Origin: an uncultured Pelagibacteraceae bacterium
GTDB lineage: Bacteria; Pseudomonadota; Alphaproteobacteria; Pelagibacterales; Pelagibacteraceae
Assembly (NCBI GenBank): GCA_902580945.1
Contig: CACHML010000009.1
Coordinates: forward strand, 1 to 58,673
DNA: 58,673 bases
Reading direction: 5' to 3'
In this document: positions 44,479 through 52,452 of the stretch, in pieces
Layout: every line of letters begins with the position of its first letter
Position numbering within the stretch: the stretch's first letter is position 1
The notes under the pieces: model-generated
Databases searched by the model: none
Seen by the model: only the letters and a program-made list of their open reading frames with translations
What the model was told of the DNA's origin: nothing
Position numbers and translations under genes: made by a program

Positions 44479-45300
44479 ATGATTAGATATTTTTCATCAA
44501 ACTTTTCTCATTTAATTCTTTTGATAGGCATTTTTATTATGATAATTCCTGTTTGGTTAATTTTTGCAAGCTCAACTCATACAGCTTCGATAATTAATAC
44601 CCAAGGTCTTCAATTTTTTTTAGGAGATAAGTTTTTAGAGAATTATACAAAAGTTTTATTATATGAAGGTGGTTTTTTTAAAGAAATTACTGCATTAAAG
44701 ATGTTTTTAAATAGTTTTTTAATGGCAACTGGAGTTGCGTTTTTATCAGTTATTTCATCTCTTATGACTGCATATGTCTTAGTTTATTTTAGAGTGAAAT
44801 ATGCAACATTATTATTTTGGATAATTTTTATTACTATACTAGTCCCTCTGGAGTTAAGAATTTTTCCTACCTATTCTGTTATGTCTACACTTAACTTAGT
44901 AAACTCATATTGGGGACTAATTATTCCAATTTCAGCTTCTGCTATAGCTACTTTATTTTTTAGACAGTTTTATAAAACTATACCTGATGAATTACTTGAA
45001 TCAGCAAAATTGGATGGTGCAAATACTTGGAGATTTTTTATTGACTTTTTAGTGCCATTGTCAAAAACAATGATTGTTGCAATGTTCATATTTATGTTTG
45101 TATTCGGTTATAATCAATATTTATGGCCGATATTAGTAACTTCTTCTGAACAATATTGGACTGTTGTCATGGGATTAAAGATGATGTCTGGATCAATTGT
45201 TAACAAATTTGCATTTGTTATCATGTCAATGATACCACCAGCATTAATTATAATTGTATTACAAAAATATTTTATTAAAGGGATCTTTCAAGACAAATGA
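44479..45300 (+). CDS. ugpE: glycerol-3-phosphate ABC transporter permease UgpE, copy 1
   Basis: A 273-residue MalG-type permease. It begins with a membrane helix (LILLIGIFIMIIPVWLIFAS) and carries the EAA loop PDELLESAKLDGANTWRFF near residue 170. It should form the channel with UgpA. A second, closely similar gene follows, overlapping by 4 bases. Compared with copy 2 it lacks about 10 residues near the C-terminus (the ENYEGVALPR region), which matches typical UgpE less well, so copy 2 may be the ancestral form. Confidence 0.88.
   Translation: MIRYFSSNFSHLILLIGIFIMIIPVWLIFASSTHTASIINTQGLQFFLGDKFLENYTKVLLYEGGFFKEITALKMFLNSFLMATGVAFLSVISSLMTAYVLVYFRVKYATLLFWIIFITILVPLELRIFPTYSVMSTLNLVNSYWGLIIPISASAIATLFFRQFYKTIPDELLESAKLDGANTWRFFIDFLVPLSKTMIVAMFIFMFVFGYNQYLWPILVTSSEQYWTVVMGLKMMSGSIVNKFAFVIMSMIPPALIIIVLQKYFIKGIFQDK
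44956..45011 (+). repeat. 56-bp exact direct repeat, copy in first ugpE
   Basis: Identical at all 56 positions to 45774-45829 in the second ugpE, offset 818 bases. It encodes the start of the EAA loop (FFRQFYKTIPDELLESAKL). The genes differ at many synonymous sites elsewhere, so an uninterrupted match suggests recent gene conversion or strong constraint. Confidence 0.85.
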
Positions 45301-46148
45301 AAATTAAATTATCACAAATTTTAGCACACATTGTACTTATACTAGGTGTTTTATTAATGGTAATTCCGATTTGGTTATCATTTGCAAGCTCTACCCACGA
45401 TACTGTAACTATTTTAAAAGAGGGAATGAAATTTGGTCTTGGCGATCAATTAACAAGAAATTATAACGAAGTTTTAAATGAGAAGGGTGGTTGGTCAGAG
45501 GAAGTGACTGCTGCAAAAATGTTTATAAATAGCTTTATAATGGCTTTGGGAATTGCAACCCTTAAAGTAATTATCTCAGCAATGTCAGCTTATGCTTTAG
45601 TTTATTTTAGATTCAAATTTGCTGTACCAATTTTTTGGTTAATCTTTATTACTTTACTTGTGCCTCTGGAGGTTAGGATTTTTCCAAGTTATAAGATTGT
45701 ATCAGATTTAGGTTTAACTAATTCATACACAGGTCTTGTTCTTCCATTGGTTGCATCAGCCACCGCTACATTTTTTTTTAGACAGTTTTATAAAACTATA
45801 CCTGATGAATTACTTGAATCAGCAAAATTAGATGGTGCAAATAGTTGGAGATTTTTTATAGATTTTTTAGTTCCATTATCTAAAACAATGATTGCAGCGA
45901 TGTTTATATTCATGTTTGTATACGGATATAGTCAATATTTATGGCCGTTAATAATGACTACGAGTGAGGAATATTGGACTGTAGTAATGGGAATGAAAAT
46001 TATATTTACTGAAAATTATGAGGGAGTTGCTTTACCAAGAACAGCAGAGAGATTTGCTTATATTATTTTATCAATGATCCCCCCAGTTTTAGTGGTAGTA
46101 TTTTTGCAAAAATGGTTCATAAAAGGATTAATTCAAACAGAGAAATAA
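45297..46148 (+). CDS. ugpE: glycerol-3-phosphate ABC transporter permease UgpE, copy 2
   Basis: A 283-residue MalG-type permease clearly paralogous to the preceding gene along its whole length (similar first helix with PIWLSFASSTHDT, identical FFRQFYKTIPDELLESAKL, and PLSKTMIAAMFIFMFVYGYSQYLWP). It has the fuller C-terminal region (EGVALPRTAERFAYIILSMIPP) found in standard UgpE. It overlaps copy 1 by 4 bases and ends just before ugpC. Either copy could pair with UgpA, or the two could make alternative or mixed channels. Confidence 0.9.
   Translation: MKIKLSQILAHIVLILGVLLMVIPIWLSFASSTHDTVTILKEGMKFGLGDQLTRNYNEVLNEKGGWSEEVTAAKMFINSFIMALGIATLKVIISAMSAYALVYFRFKFAVPIFWLIFITLLVPLEVRIFPSYKIVSDLGLTNSYTGLVLPLVASATATFFFRQFYKTIPDELLESAKLDGANSWRFFIDFLVPLSKTMIAAMFIFMFVYGYSQYLWPLIMTTSEEYWTVVMGMKIIFTENYEGVALPRTAERFAYIILSMIPPVLVVVFLQKWFIKGLIQTEK
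45774..45829 (+). repeat. 56-bp exact direct repeat, copy in second ugpE
   Basis: Partner of 44956-45011. Beyond the repeat the copies diverge by scattered single-base changes, the next being at 45830 (A here, G at 45012). Recombination between the copies would delete 818 bases and fuse the two genes. Confidence 0.85.
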
Positions 46149-47201
46149 ATGAGTTTTTTAGAATTAAATAAAGTTACTAAAATCTATCCAAACGGAACTA
46201 AAGCTGTTCATGAGACAAGTATGAATGTAGAAAATGGTGAATTCATGGTTTTTGTTGGACCGAGCGGATGTGGAAAATCTACTCTTTTAAGAATGATTGC
46301 TGGGTTAGAAGACATAACTGAAGGTAATATAAATCTTGATGGAATATTAATTAATAAAGTTGACCCTTCAGAGAGAGATGTTGCGATGGTTTTTCAGAAT
46401 TATGCACTCTATCCTCACATGAATGTTTACAACAATTTGGCTTACGGATTAAAAAATAGAGGTATTTCAAAAGAAGATATTGAAAAAAAAGTTAATGAGG
46501 CAGCAAAGCTATTACAAATTTCTGAATACTTGCAAAGAAAACCATCCATGTTGTCAGGAGGTCAAAGGCAGAGAGTTGCTATGGGAAGAGCTATTGTAAG
46601 AAGTCCTAAAATATTTTTATTTGATGAGCCATTATCTAATTTAGATGCAAAACTAAGAATACAAATGAGGCTTGAAATAAAAAAACTTCAGCAAAAAGTT
46701 GGAGTGACAAGTATATTTGTAACTCATGACCAAGTAGAAGCTATGACCTTAGCTGATAGACTGGCAGTAATAAATAATGGCCTTATTGAGCAGCTTGGAA
46801 CACCGATAGAAATTTATAATAATCCTAAATCTATGTTTGTCGCAGGATTTATAGGTTCGCCACAGATGAATTTTCTTGAAGGAGAATTAAAAAATAAAAC
46901 TCTTACTTCAGAAGGTTTTGAAATTAATAATGTTACAAGTGATTTTAATGGACCAGTTATATTAGGAATTAGACCAGAGCATATGTCGCAAACTGATAAA
47001 GGTTTAATAAATTTATCTGTAGATCTGGTAGAACAATTAGGTTCAGATAATTTGATTTATGGAGAAATAAAAAATAAAAAAGATTTTTGTTTTAGATGTC
47101 CTGGAAGTCAAATTATTAAAAAAGGAAGTAAATTATCTTTGAACATAAATGATAACAATTATTATGTCTTTGATAAATCTAATGGTAATCGAGTAAATTA
47201 A
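46149..47201 (+). CDS. ugpC: glycerol-3-phosphate ABC transporter ATPase UgpC
   Basis: A 350-residue CUT1-type ATPase: Walker [10 protein letters not shown] near residue 37, Q loop FQNYALYPHMNVYNN, signature LSGGQRQR, Walker B FLFDEPLSNLDAKLR, H loop THDQVEAMT, and a C-terminal regulatory TOBE domain (about 235-350) with ILGIRPEHM. It energises UgpA/UgpE. The start ATG directly abuts the second ugpE stop; ugpQ follows after 2 bases. Confidence 0.94.
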   Translation: MSFLELNKVTKIYPNGTKAVHETSMNVENGEFMVFVGPSGCGKSTLLRMIAGLEDITEGNINLDGILINKVDPSERDVAMVFQNYALYPHMNVYNNLAYGLKNRGISKEDIEKKVNEAAKLLQISEYLQRKPSMLSGGQRQRVAMGRAIVRSPKIFLFDEPLSNLDAKLRIQMRLEIKKLQQKVGVTSIFVTHDQVEAMTLADRLAVINNGLIEQLGTPIEIYNNPKSMFVAGFIGSPQMNFLEGELKNKTLTSEGFEINNVTSDFNGPVILGIRPEHMSQTDKGLINLSVDLVEQLGSDNLIYGEIKNKKDFCFRCPGSQIIKKGSKLSLNINDNNYYVFDKSNGNRVN

Positions 47202-47203
47202 TT

Positions 47204-48127
47204 TTGATTTTATCAAAGCCAAATTATATTAAAATTTACGGCCATAGAGGCGCTAGAGGAGATCTTCCTGAAAATACTCTAGAAAGTTTTAAATATTTAT
47301 TTAAAAACAATATTAATGCATACGAAACAGATATTTTGATTTCCAAAGATCTTATTCCTGTGATTACACATGACTTTAGATTAGATCCAAGTTTTACAAA
47401 AGATAATGAGGGAAATTGGATAACGGATGAAAATATAATAATATTTGACTTAAGTTACGATGAGCTTTTAAAATTTGATGTTGGGGCTTTAAATAAATTA
47501 TCTAGATATGGAAGAAGATTTGTTAATCAAAAAACTTTAGAAAATCAAAAGATACCAAAACTTTCTGAGTTATTAGAATTATCTTCAAAAAACAAATCTG
47601 AAAATTTATTAATAAATTTAGAAATTAAATCTACACCTGACGAGGAAAATTTAACTCCAACCCCAGAGGAAATGGTAAAACTTGTTATGCAAGAAGTAAA
47701 TAAATCAAATTTACAAAATAAAATAATCATTTCTTCATTTGATTGGAGAACACTGACAGAAATCAAAAATCATTACCCTGAAATTTCAAGAGCTTATTTA
47801 AGTTTTCAACAACAGACAGGAATTAAAATTAAAAATACAATTTACAATAGATCTCCATGGATGAGTTTCTTACCTTTTTTTGAAAAATATGAGTTACCAA
47901 AAATTATAAAATCACAAGGTGGAAAGGCTTGGCATCCATACCATAAAGATATTACAAAAAAACTAGTAGAAATTTCTCATCAGGAAGATTTGCCAGTGAA
48001 CGTTTGGACAGTTAATGAAGAGTACGATATGTTAAAAATGATTGAGTATAGTGTAGATGGTATCATGACAGACTATCCATTAAGGCTGAAAGAACTTTGT
48101 GATAAAGAAAATATAAACTGGTTTTAG
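47204..48127 (+). CDS. ugpQ: glycerophosphodiester phosphodiesterase
   Basis: A 307-residue cytoplasmic GDPD-family enzyme: YGHRGARGDLPENTLESF (catalytic His and Glu-Asn), YETDILISKDLIPVITHD (metal ligands and second His), LEIKST, and near the C-terminus VNVWTVNEEYDM and VDGIMTDYP. It hydrolyses glycerophosphodiesters imported by the Ugp system to glycerol 3-phosphate and alcohol. The start is TTG at 47204 two bases after ugpC; no in-frame ATG lies before the catalytic motif. No signal peptide. Confidence 0.92.
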   Translation: MILSKPNYIKIYGHRGARGDLPENTLESFKYLFKNNINAYETDILISKDLIPVITHDFRLDPSFTKDNEGNWITDENIIIFDLSYDELLKFDVGALNKLSRYGRRFVNQKTLENQKIPKLSELLELSSKNKSENLLINLEIKSTPDEENLTPTPEEMVKLVMQEVNKSNLQNKIIISSFDWRTLTEIKNHYPEISRAYLSFQQQTGIKIKNTIYNRSPWMSFLPFFEKYELPKIIKSQGGKAWHPYHKDITKKLVEISHQEDLPVNVWTVNEEYDMLKMIEYSVDGIMTDYPLRLKELCDKENINWF

Positions 48128-48136
48128 TTTATTTTA

Positions 48137-48856
48137 ATGGATTTAAATATAGTTAATAACCAAGAGCAATTTTTAGCAGGTAAACTTAGAGGGTATACTT
48201 TAAAAGGTGCAGAAAATAAATTTGACGATAAAGGAAAACCTTTACCATTTCCAGGGTGCACAATAATTTGTAATATTCCTCTTAATACATATTTATCTGA
48301 TCAAATTATTGGTTTTCAAAAAAATTTAGAAAATTTTAATCCTGAAAAAACTTATTCCTATTTACCTCCATCTAGTTTTCATATGACATTATTTGACTGT
48401 TGTAATTTAAATACAAAAAATACTTATTATTGGCCAACAGATATAGATCTTGATATGGATTACAAAGATATAGCTATTCAATTAAATAAAAGAATTGAAA
48501 ACTATAATTTTCCAAAAGAAATCAATTTAAAAATAAAAACATTTTTTGGTGGCTACAGCATTGTTTTAGAACCCTTTTCCGAGGAGGACGAAAAAATTTT
48601 AAGAAATTGTAGAGATGAACTAAGTGATTTATTGAAAATTAAATTTGAAAATCATGAAAGATATACTTTCCATATTACATTAGCTTATATTTTGAGACAA
48701 CTTAATGAAACTGAAATAAAAAATTTAACTAAATTTAATAAACAATTATCCTCTGATTTTAATAAAAAATTTCCAAAAATTACTTTCACAAAACCTGAAA
48801 TGTGTACCTTTAAAAACATGCTGGAGTTTGAAAGTATTAATCCTTCTAGCCTGTAA
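48137..48856 (+). CDS. 2H phosphoesterase superfamily protein (DUF1868-like)
   Basis: A 239-residue protein with two His-X-Thr motifs 100 residues apart: SFHMTLFDCC near residue 83 and YTFHITLAYI near 183, the hallmark of 2H phosphoesterases (2'-5' RNA ligase/cyclic phosphodiesterase fold). GKPLPFPGCTIICNIP resembles DUF1868 proteins. It follows ugpQ by 9 bases and is probably the last gene of the ugp operon. A role in opening cyclic phosphodiesters, such as cyclic glycerophosphate, would fit the context, but family members also act on RNA or nucleotides. Confidence 0.75.
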   Translation: MDLNIVNNQEQFLAGKLRGYTLKGAENKFDDKGKPLPFPGCTIICNIPLNTYLSDQIIGFQKNLENFNPEKTYSYLPPSSFHMTLFDCCNLNTKNTYYWPTDIDLDMDYKDIAIQLNKRIENYNFPKEINLKIKTFFGGYSIVLEPFSEEDEKILRNCRDELSDLLKIKFENHERYTFHITLAYILRQLNETEIKNLTKFNKQLSSDFNKKFPKITFTKPEMCTFKNMLEFESINPSSL

Positions 48857-48936
48857 TAGTTTTAACTTATAGATATTCTTCATTATTATTTTAATTTTTG
48901 ATTTTCAATAAATTTTTTAAAAACTGATTTAGAAAA

Positions 48937-48967
48937 TTGACCTTAAATCTTATAGGTTCAATTTTTC
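48937..48967 (+). terminator. probable terminator of the ugp operon
   Basis: ATTGACCT (48937-48944) pairs with AGGTTCAAT (48955-48963) with one bulged A, and five T follow or overlap (48963-48967). It lies 80 bases after the 2H phosphoesterase gene and touches the stop of the convergent aqpS. The stem is modest, so confidence is moderate. Confidence 0.5.
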
Positions 48968-49644
48968 TACGAGATAGTTTTATCTCTTGTCCTGTTATTG
49001 AAAAGTATTTTTTTAGCCACAAATACAGCAAAAAGTGCACCGATAATTTCTGCCAATATATAAACTGGAGTATACATATAATTAATTCCAGTAAAACTTT
49101 CTGTAAATGTTCTCGCTATTGCTACAGCAGGATTTGCGAATGATGTAGACGAAGTAAACCAATAACCAGCAGTGATATAAAAGGCTACACATGAGGCAAC
49201 TACCACACTTCCTTTCTTTAAAGATCCAAAAATTATGAGAATTAATCCAAATGTTGCTACAATTTCAGATGTAAATATATGTACTCCGTCCCTTGATTTT
49301 GTTGATAATTCAAAAATTTGATGTTCAAAAAAGAAATTGGCGAGTGCTACACCTAACAAACAACCTAAAATTTGTGCAGATATATATGAAGGTAATAAAT
49401 TTCCTTTTAATTTTTTTGTAAGAAACATTGCTAGACTTACAAATGGATTAAAATGTGCTCCTGAAACATCACTAAAAACAGTTATTAGCACAAAAAGTCC
49501 TGCGCCAGTTGCTATCGTATTGGCTAAAAGCATAATACCCGTATCATCTGTAAGATTTTCAGCCATTATTCCTGAGCCAACAATAATCATTACAAGGAAA
49601 CAACTACCAATAAACTCTCCAAGAAAAAACTTACTATATTTCAT
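48967..49644 (-). CDS. aqpS: MIP-family channel, AqpS-like aquaglyceroporin
   Basis: A 225-residue membrane channel with six hydrophobic helices and the two aquaporin half-helix motifs GAHFNPFVSLA near residue 63 and SFANPAVAIAR near 172 (NPF in place of the first NPA). It overlaps arsC by 11 bases. In Sinorhizobium meliloti an aquaglyceroporin, AqpS, replaces the usual arsenite pump and lets arsenite leave down its gradient after ArsC reduces arsenate. The same pairing here suggests that role. Glycerol or water movement is an alternative. Confidence 0.85.
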   Translation of the reverse strand: MKYSKFFLGEFIGSCFLVMIIVGSGIMAENLTDDTGIMLLANTIATGAGLFVLITVFSDVSGAHFNPFVSLAMFLTKKLKGNLLPSYISAQILGCLLGVALANFFFEHQIFELSTKSRDGVHIFTSEIVATFGLILIIFGSLKKGSVVVASCVAFYITAGYWFTSSTSFANPAVAIARTFTESFTGINYMYTPVYILAEIIGALFAVFVAKKILFNNRTRDKTIS

Positions 49645-50068
49645 TGTTAATCCAATTTTCTATTTTCTTAAATATTGTTTGATATGTATCATTAAATACT
49701 TTTTTTTGATTTGTTGTATCAGTATCTAAATTAAATTTTTTTACTGGATCTTCAATATCCCAATGAATAATTTGATTTTTATCAGGCCAAATAGGACACA
49801 CTTCATTGTTAGCATTGTTACACACTGTAATTACATAATCTAATTTAATATCTGAGTTAATAAAAGTATCAAAATTTTTTGAACTGTAATTTGACAAATC
49901 AAATTTCTTTTCTTTTAAAAATTTTTCTATAATTGGATTAATTTGTCCTGAAGGATTACTACCTGCGCTATAACCAATAAATTTATCATAATATAAGTTA
50001 TTAATAATACTCTCAGCTATAATACTTCTTGCTGAATTCCCTGTGCAGACAAATAAAACTCTTTTCAT
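49634..50068 (-). CDS. arsC: arsenate reductase, low-molecular-weight phosphatase fold
   Basis: A 144-residue protein: VLFVCTGNSARSIIAES near the start is the CX5R-S catalytic loop; ITVCNNANNEVCPIWP near residue 80 holds the two further redox cysteines of arsenate reductases, which plain tyrosine phosphatases lack; WDIEDPV has the general-acid Asp. It reduces arsenate to arsenite. The start overlaps the upstream small membrane-protein gene by one base and the stop overlaps aqpS. Arsenate is a phosphate analogue that enters through Pst, which fits the neighbourhood. Confidence 0.88.
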   Translation of the reverse strand: MKRVLFVCTGNSARSIIAESIINNLYYDKFIGYSAGSNPSGQINPIIEKFLKEKKFDLSNYSSKNFDTFINSDIKLDYVITVCNNANNEVCPIWPDKNQIIHWDIEDPVKKFNLDTDTTNQKKVFNDTYQTIFKKIENWINNEI

Positions 50069-50289
50069 TAGAATATCACTTTATAAATTCCAATTACAAA
50101 AAGAGGTATTTGTAATCCAAAATTTGTTAAAATAGCCTTATCTTTTGAAATAAATCCAGCTATAGTCCACCCCACAACACCCAGTCCATGAAAATAAATA
50201 TTTATAGGGTAGATATTAAGATTAGTAAGTAAAATTCCAGTTAAGACTAAAAATGTACTTATCCATTTTAGATATTTTTTTATAAACAT
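50068..50289 (-). CDS. small membrane protein of unknown function upstream of arsC
   Basis: A 73-residue protein with two or three hydrophobic helices (about 8-23, 31-44, 54-72) and a conserved-looking LNIYPINIYFHGLGVVGWTIAGFISKDKAILTNFG region, broken here by short polar turns. I do not know its function. The start is ATG 50289, chosen because AAGGAG sits five bases upstream; a GTG at 50295 would fall within that site. It overlaps arsC by one base, so it is first in an orf-arsC-aqpS operon. Confidence 0.72.
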   Translation of the reverse strand: MFIKKYLKWISTFLVLTGILLTNLNIYPINIYFHGLGVVGWTIAGFISKDKAILTNFGLQIPLFVIGIYKVIF

Positions 50290-50407
50290 AATCACTCCTT
50301 GATTTTGTTTATGTCAGTTTTGTTAAGGATTTATGAAATTAAGTAATTTTTACTAATTTATTTAATGCATCTTCAAGATAATCTAATCTATCTTGACCCC
50401 AAAAAAT

Positions 50408-50806
50408 CTAATTTTTAATGCACTTCTTGCATAAACCAAAAAATTCTAAATTATATTTGCTATATTTCATGCCTTTATTATCTTTATAATGTTTCAAATG
50501 CTCAGATAATTTATGATCATGAATCTCTTTTACATCTTCACAGTTTTCACAAATTGAAAAAACTGTTGCTTTGGTAATTTGACATTTTGAATTCTTGCAA
50601 GCTATAAAGGCATTCCTACTTTCTATTTTATGTATTTTTCCAATCTCTACCAATTTGTCCAAAGCTCTATAGACTTGTAAAGGAGCATTAATTCCTTTTT
50701 TTTTAACATCAAATAAAATTGAATATGCTTTTAATGGTTGAGAGGATTTTTCAATTATATCTAAAACTATTTTTTGATTTTTTGTTAATACTTGTTGATT
50801 TTGCAT
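50408..50806 (-). CDS. zur: Fur-family regulator, zinc uptake regulator Zur
   Basis: A 132-residue Fur-type repressor: N-terminal winged helix (LTKNQKIVLDIIEKS, then APLQVYRALDKLVEIGKIHKIES) and a C-terminal dimer/metal domain with two CXXC pairs, CENC near residue 86 and CKKC near 127, plus histidines for sensor zinc. Placement 23 bases after znuB in the znuC-znuB-zur operon and palindromic operators at 52401-52433 identify it as Zur. The TAG stop is followed by 22 more in-frame sense codons before TAA. Confidence 0.92.
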   Translation of the reverse strand: MQNQQVLTKNQKIVLDIIEKSSQPLKAYSILFDVKKKGINAPLQVYRALDKLVEIGKIHKIESRNAFIACKNSKCQITKATVFSICENCEDVKEIHDHKLSEHLKHYKDNKGMKYSKYNLEFFGLCKKCIKN

Positions 50807-50829
50807 TTTCTATTTTTATCAATTGATCA

Positions 50830-51633
50830 TTAGTTTTTCAATTGTATCGTTTGTTTAATTTTGAATAATGAAATAATAAATAAAATCAAAGCAGCTGCCA
50901 CGATTGAGGGCCCTGATGGTGTATTGAATTCTAACGAAGAAAATAATCCTAAAAATACTGACAACAACCCTCCAATTATTGAAAATATAACCATCTTCTG
51001 AGGGTTATCAGATATGTTTCTAGCCATTGCGGTTGGGATAATTAATAATCCTGTAATAAGTAATAATCCAACCATTTTGATAGAAATTGCAATAATTGCA
51101 GCTATTAATATTGTAAATATTGCTTTAGCCCTGTCAGGTTTTAGACCTTCCGCTTCAGCTAATTCGTAGTTTACTGTTGAAGCAAATAAAGGTTTCCAAA
51201 TTAATTTTAAAACCAATAATATTATAGCTCCACCAATCCAAATTATAAGCAAATCATCTGTTGTTACAGCTAATATATCTCCAAATAACAATCCCATAAT
51301 ATCAAATCTAATAAATGTTAAAAAGCCGATAACAACTAAACCAACGGCAAGTGATGAGTGAGCTAGTAGTCCTAGCAAAGCATCACCAGGTAAATTAGTT
51401 TTTCTTTCAAGTTTTACTAAAATTAATGCAATAATTGATGAAGTAATAAAAATTGCAACAGCAATATTAAAATCTAGAGTGTATGCAATTGTTACACCTA
51501 GTAAAGCAGAGTGGGCGAGTGTATCCCCAAAATACGATAGTCTTCTCCAAACAACAAAACATCCAAGAGGACCTGTTACCAAAGCAATTCCAATTCCTGC
51601 AACTAAAGCTCTTATAAAAAAATCATCAAACAT
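50830..51633 (-). CDS. znuB: zinc ABC transporter permease ZnuB
   Basis: A 267-residue membrane protein with about eight hydrophobic segments, of the ABC-3 (metal) permease family: GPLGCFVVWRRLSYFGDTLAHSALLG near residue 21 and LLLITGLLIIPTAMAR near 189 are characteristic. It forms the zinc channel with the ZnuC ATPase, whose stop directly abuts its start codon. Regulated with znuC by the Zur boxes upstream. Confidence 0.93.
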   Translation of the reverse strand: MFDDFFIRALVAGIGIALVTGPLGCFVVWRRLSYFGDTLAHSALLGVTIAYTLDFNIAVAIFITSSIIALILVKLERKTNLPGDALLGLLAHSSLAVGLVVIGFLTFIRFDIMGLLFGDILAVTTDDLLIIWIGGAIILLVLKLIWKPLFASTVNYELAEAEGLKPDRAKAIFTILIAAIIAISIKMVGLLLITGLLIIPTAMARNISDNPQKMVIFSIIGGLLSVFLGLFSSLEFNTPSGPSIVAAALILFIISLFKIKQTIQLKN

Positions 51634-52380
51634 TTAATTTTTCTTTATCTTTCCATCAATTGAATGTTCATGGTCATGTTTGTGCTCATAAACAGATAGT
51701 GTTTGAGAAGCTTGTTCTCCAAATAATGCTTTGTACTCATTATTTCGTGCAACGTCTTTTGGAGAACCTGAACAACATACGTGTCCATTTAAACAAACAA
51801 CATGATCAGTAGCACTCATTACTGTGTGTAGATCATGAGAAATTAATAATATTCCACAATTAAGTTTTTCAGAAATTTTTTTAATTAATTCATAGAGAGC
51901 AATTTCACCTGTGAAATCAACTCCTTGAACAGGTTCATCAAGAACTAATAATTCTGGTTTTTTTGAAATAGCTCTTGCAAGCAAAACTCTTTGAAATTCA
52001 CCCCCTGATAAATTTCCTAAATTTTTTTCTTTAAGATGTATAACACCGGTTAATGTCAAAGCCTCATCTATCAATTCATCTTTAATATTATCTGTCAAAA
52101 CCATTAAATCTTTGACTCTTAAGGGGAGAGTCCAATCTATCGATATTTTTTGAGGGACATATCCTATATTGTTTGTTAATTTTTCAACATTTCCCTCTAT
52201 GTTTTTGTATATACCTAAAGCAATTTTAGCTGTTGTACTTTTCCCAGAACCATTGGGTCCAATTAAAGTTACTATTTTTCCTTTTTCAACCTCTAGCGAA
52301 ACTCCTTTTACGAGCCACTTGTCATTTTGTTGGATCCCAACATTATTTAACTTTACTAATATATTTTTTTTTAAACTCAT
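51634..52380 (-). CDS. znuC: zinc ABC transporter ATPase ZnuC
   Basis: A 248-residue ATPase: Walker A GPNGSGKST, Q loop YVPQKISIDWTLPLR, signature NLSGGEFQR, Walker B LLVLDEPVQGVDF, H loop LISHDLHTV, and a His-rich C-terminal tail (YEHKHDHEHS) as in many ZnuC proteins. I choose ATG 52380; an upstream TTG at 52398 would add six residues reaching to within a few bases of the Zur box. Read divergently from znuA. Confidence 0.93.
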   Translation of the reverse strand: MSLKKNILVKLNNVGIQQNDKWLVKGVSLEVEKGKIVTLIGPNGSGKSTTAKIALGIYKNIEGNVEKLTNNIGYVPQKISIDWTLPLRVKDLMVLTDNIKDELIDEALTLTGVIHLKEKNLGNLSGGEFQRVLLARAISKKPELLVLDEPVQGVDFTGEIALYELIKKISEKLNCGILLISHDLHTVMSATDHVVCLNGHVCCSGSPKDVARNNEYKALFGEQASQTLSVYEHKHDHEHSIDGKIKKN

Positions 52381-52400
52381 ATATCCACTTGACTTCAAGA

Positions 52401-52433
52401 TGTTATATTATTACATAGTGTTATATTATAACA
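52401..52433. promoter_or_regulatory. tandem Zur boxes between znuC and znuA
   Basis: Two 15-bp palindromes, 18 bp apart start to start: TGTTATATTATTACA (52401-52415, one mismatch in the arms) and TGTTATATTATAACA (52419-52433, arms perfect around a central T). Both match the Zur operator core TGTTATAnTATAACA. They fill the 72-base gap between the divergent znuC and znuA starts, so a single site cluster can shut both directions when zinc is sufficient. Confidence 0.88.
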
Positions 52434-52452
52434 AAAATTAAAAAACAATATT

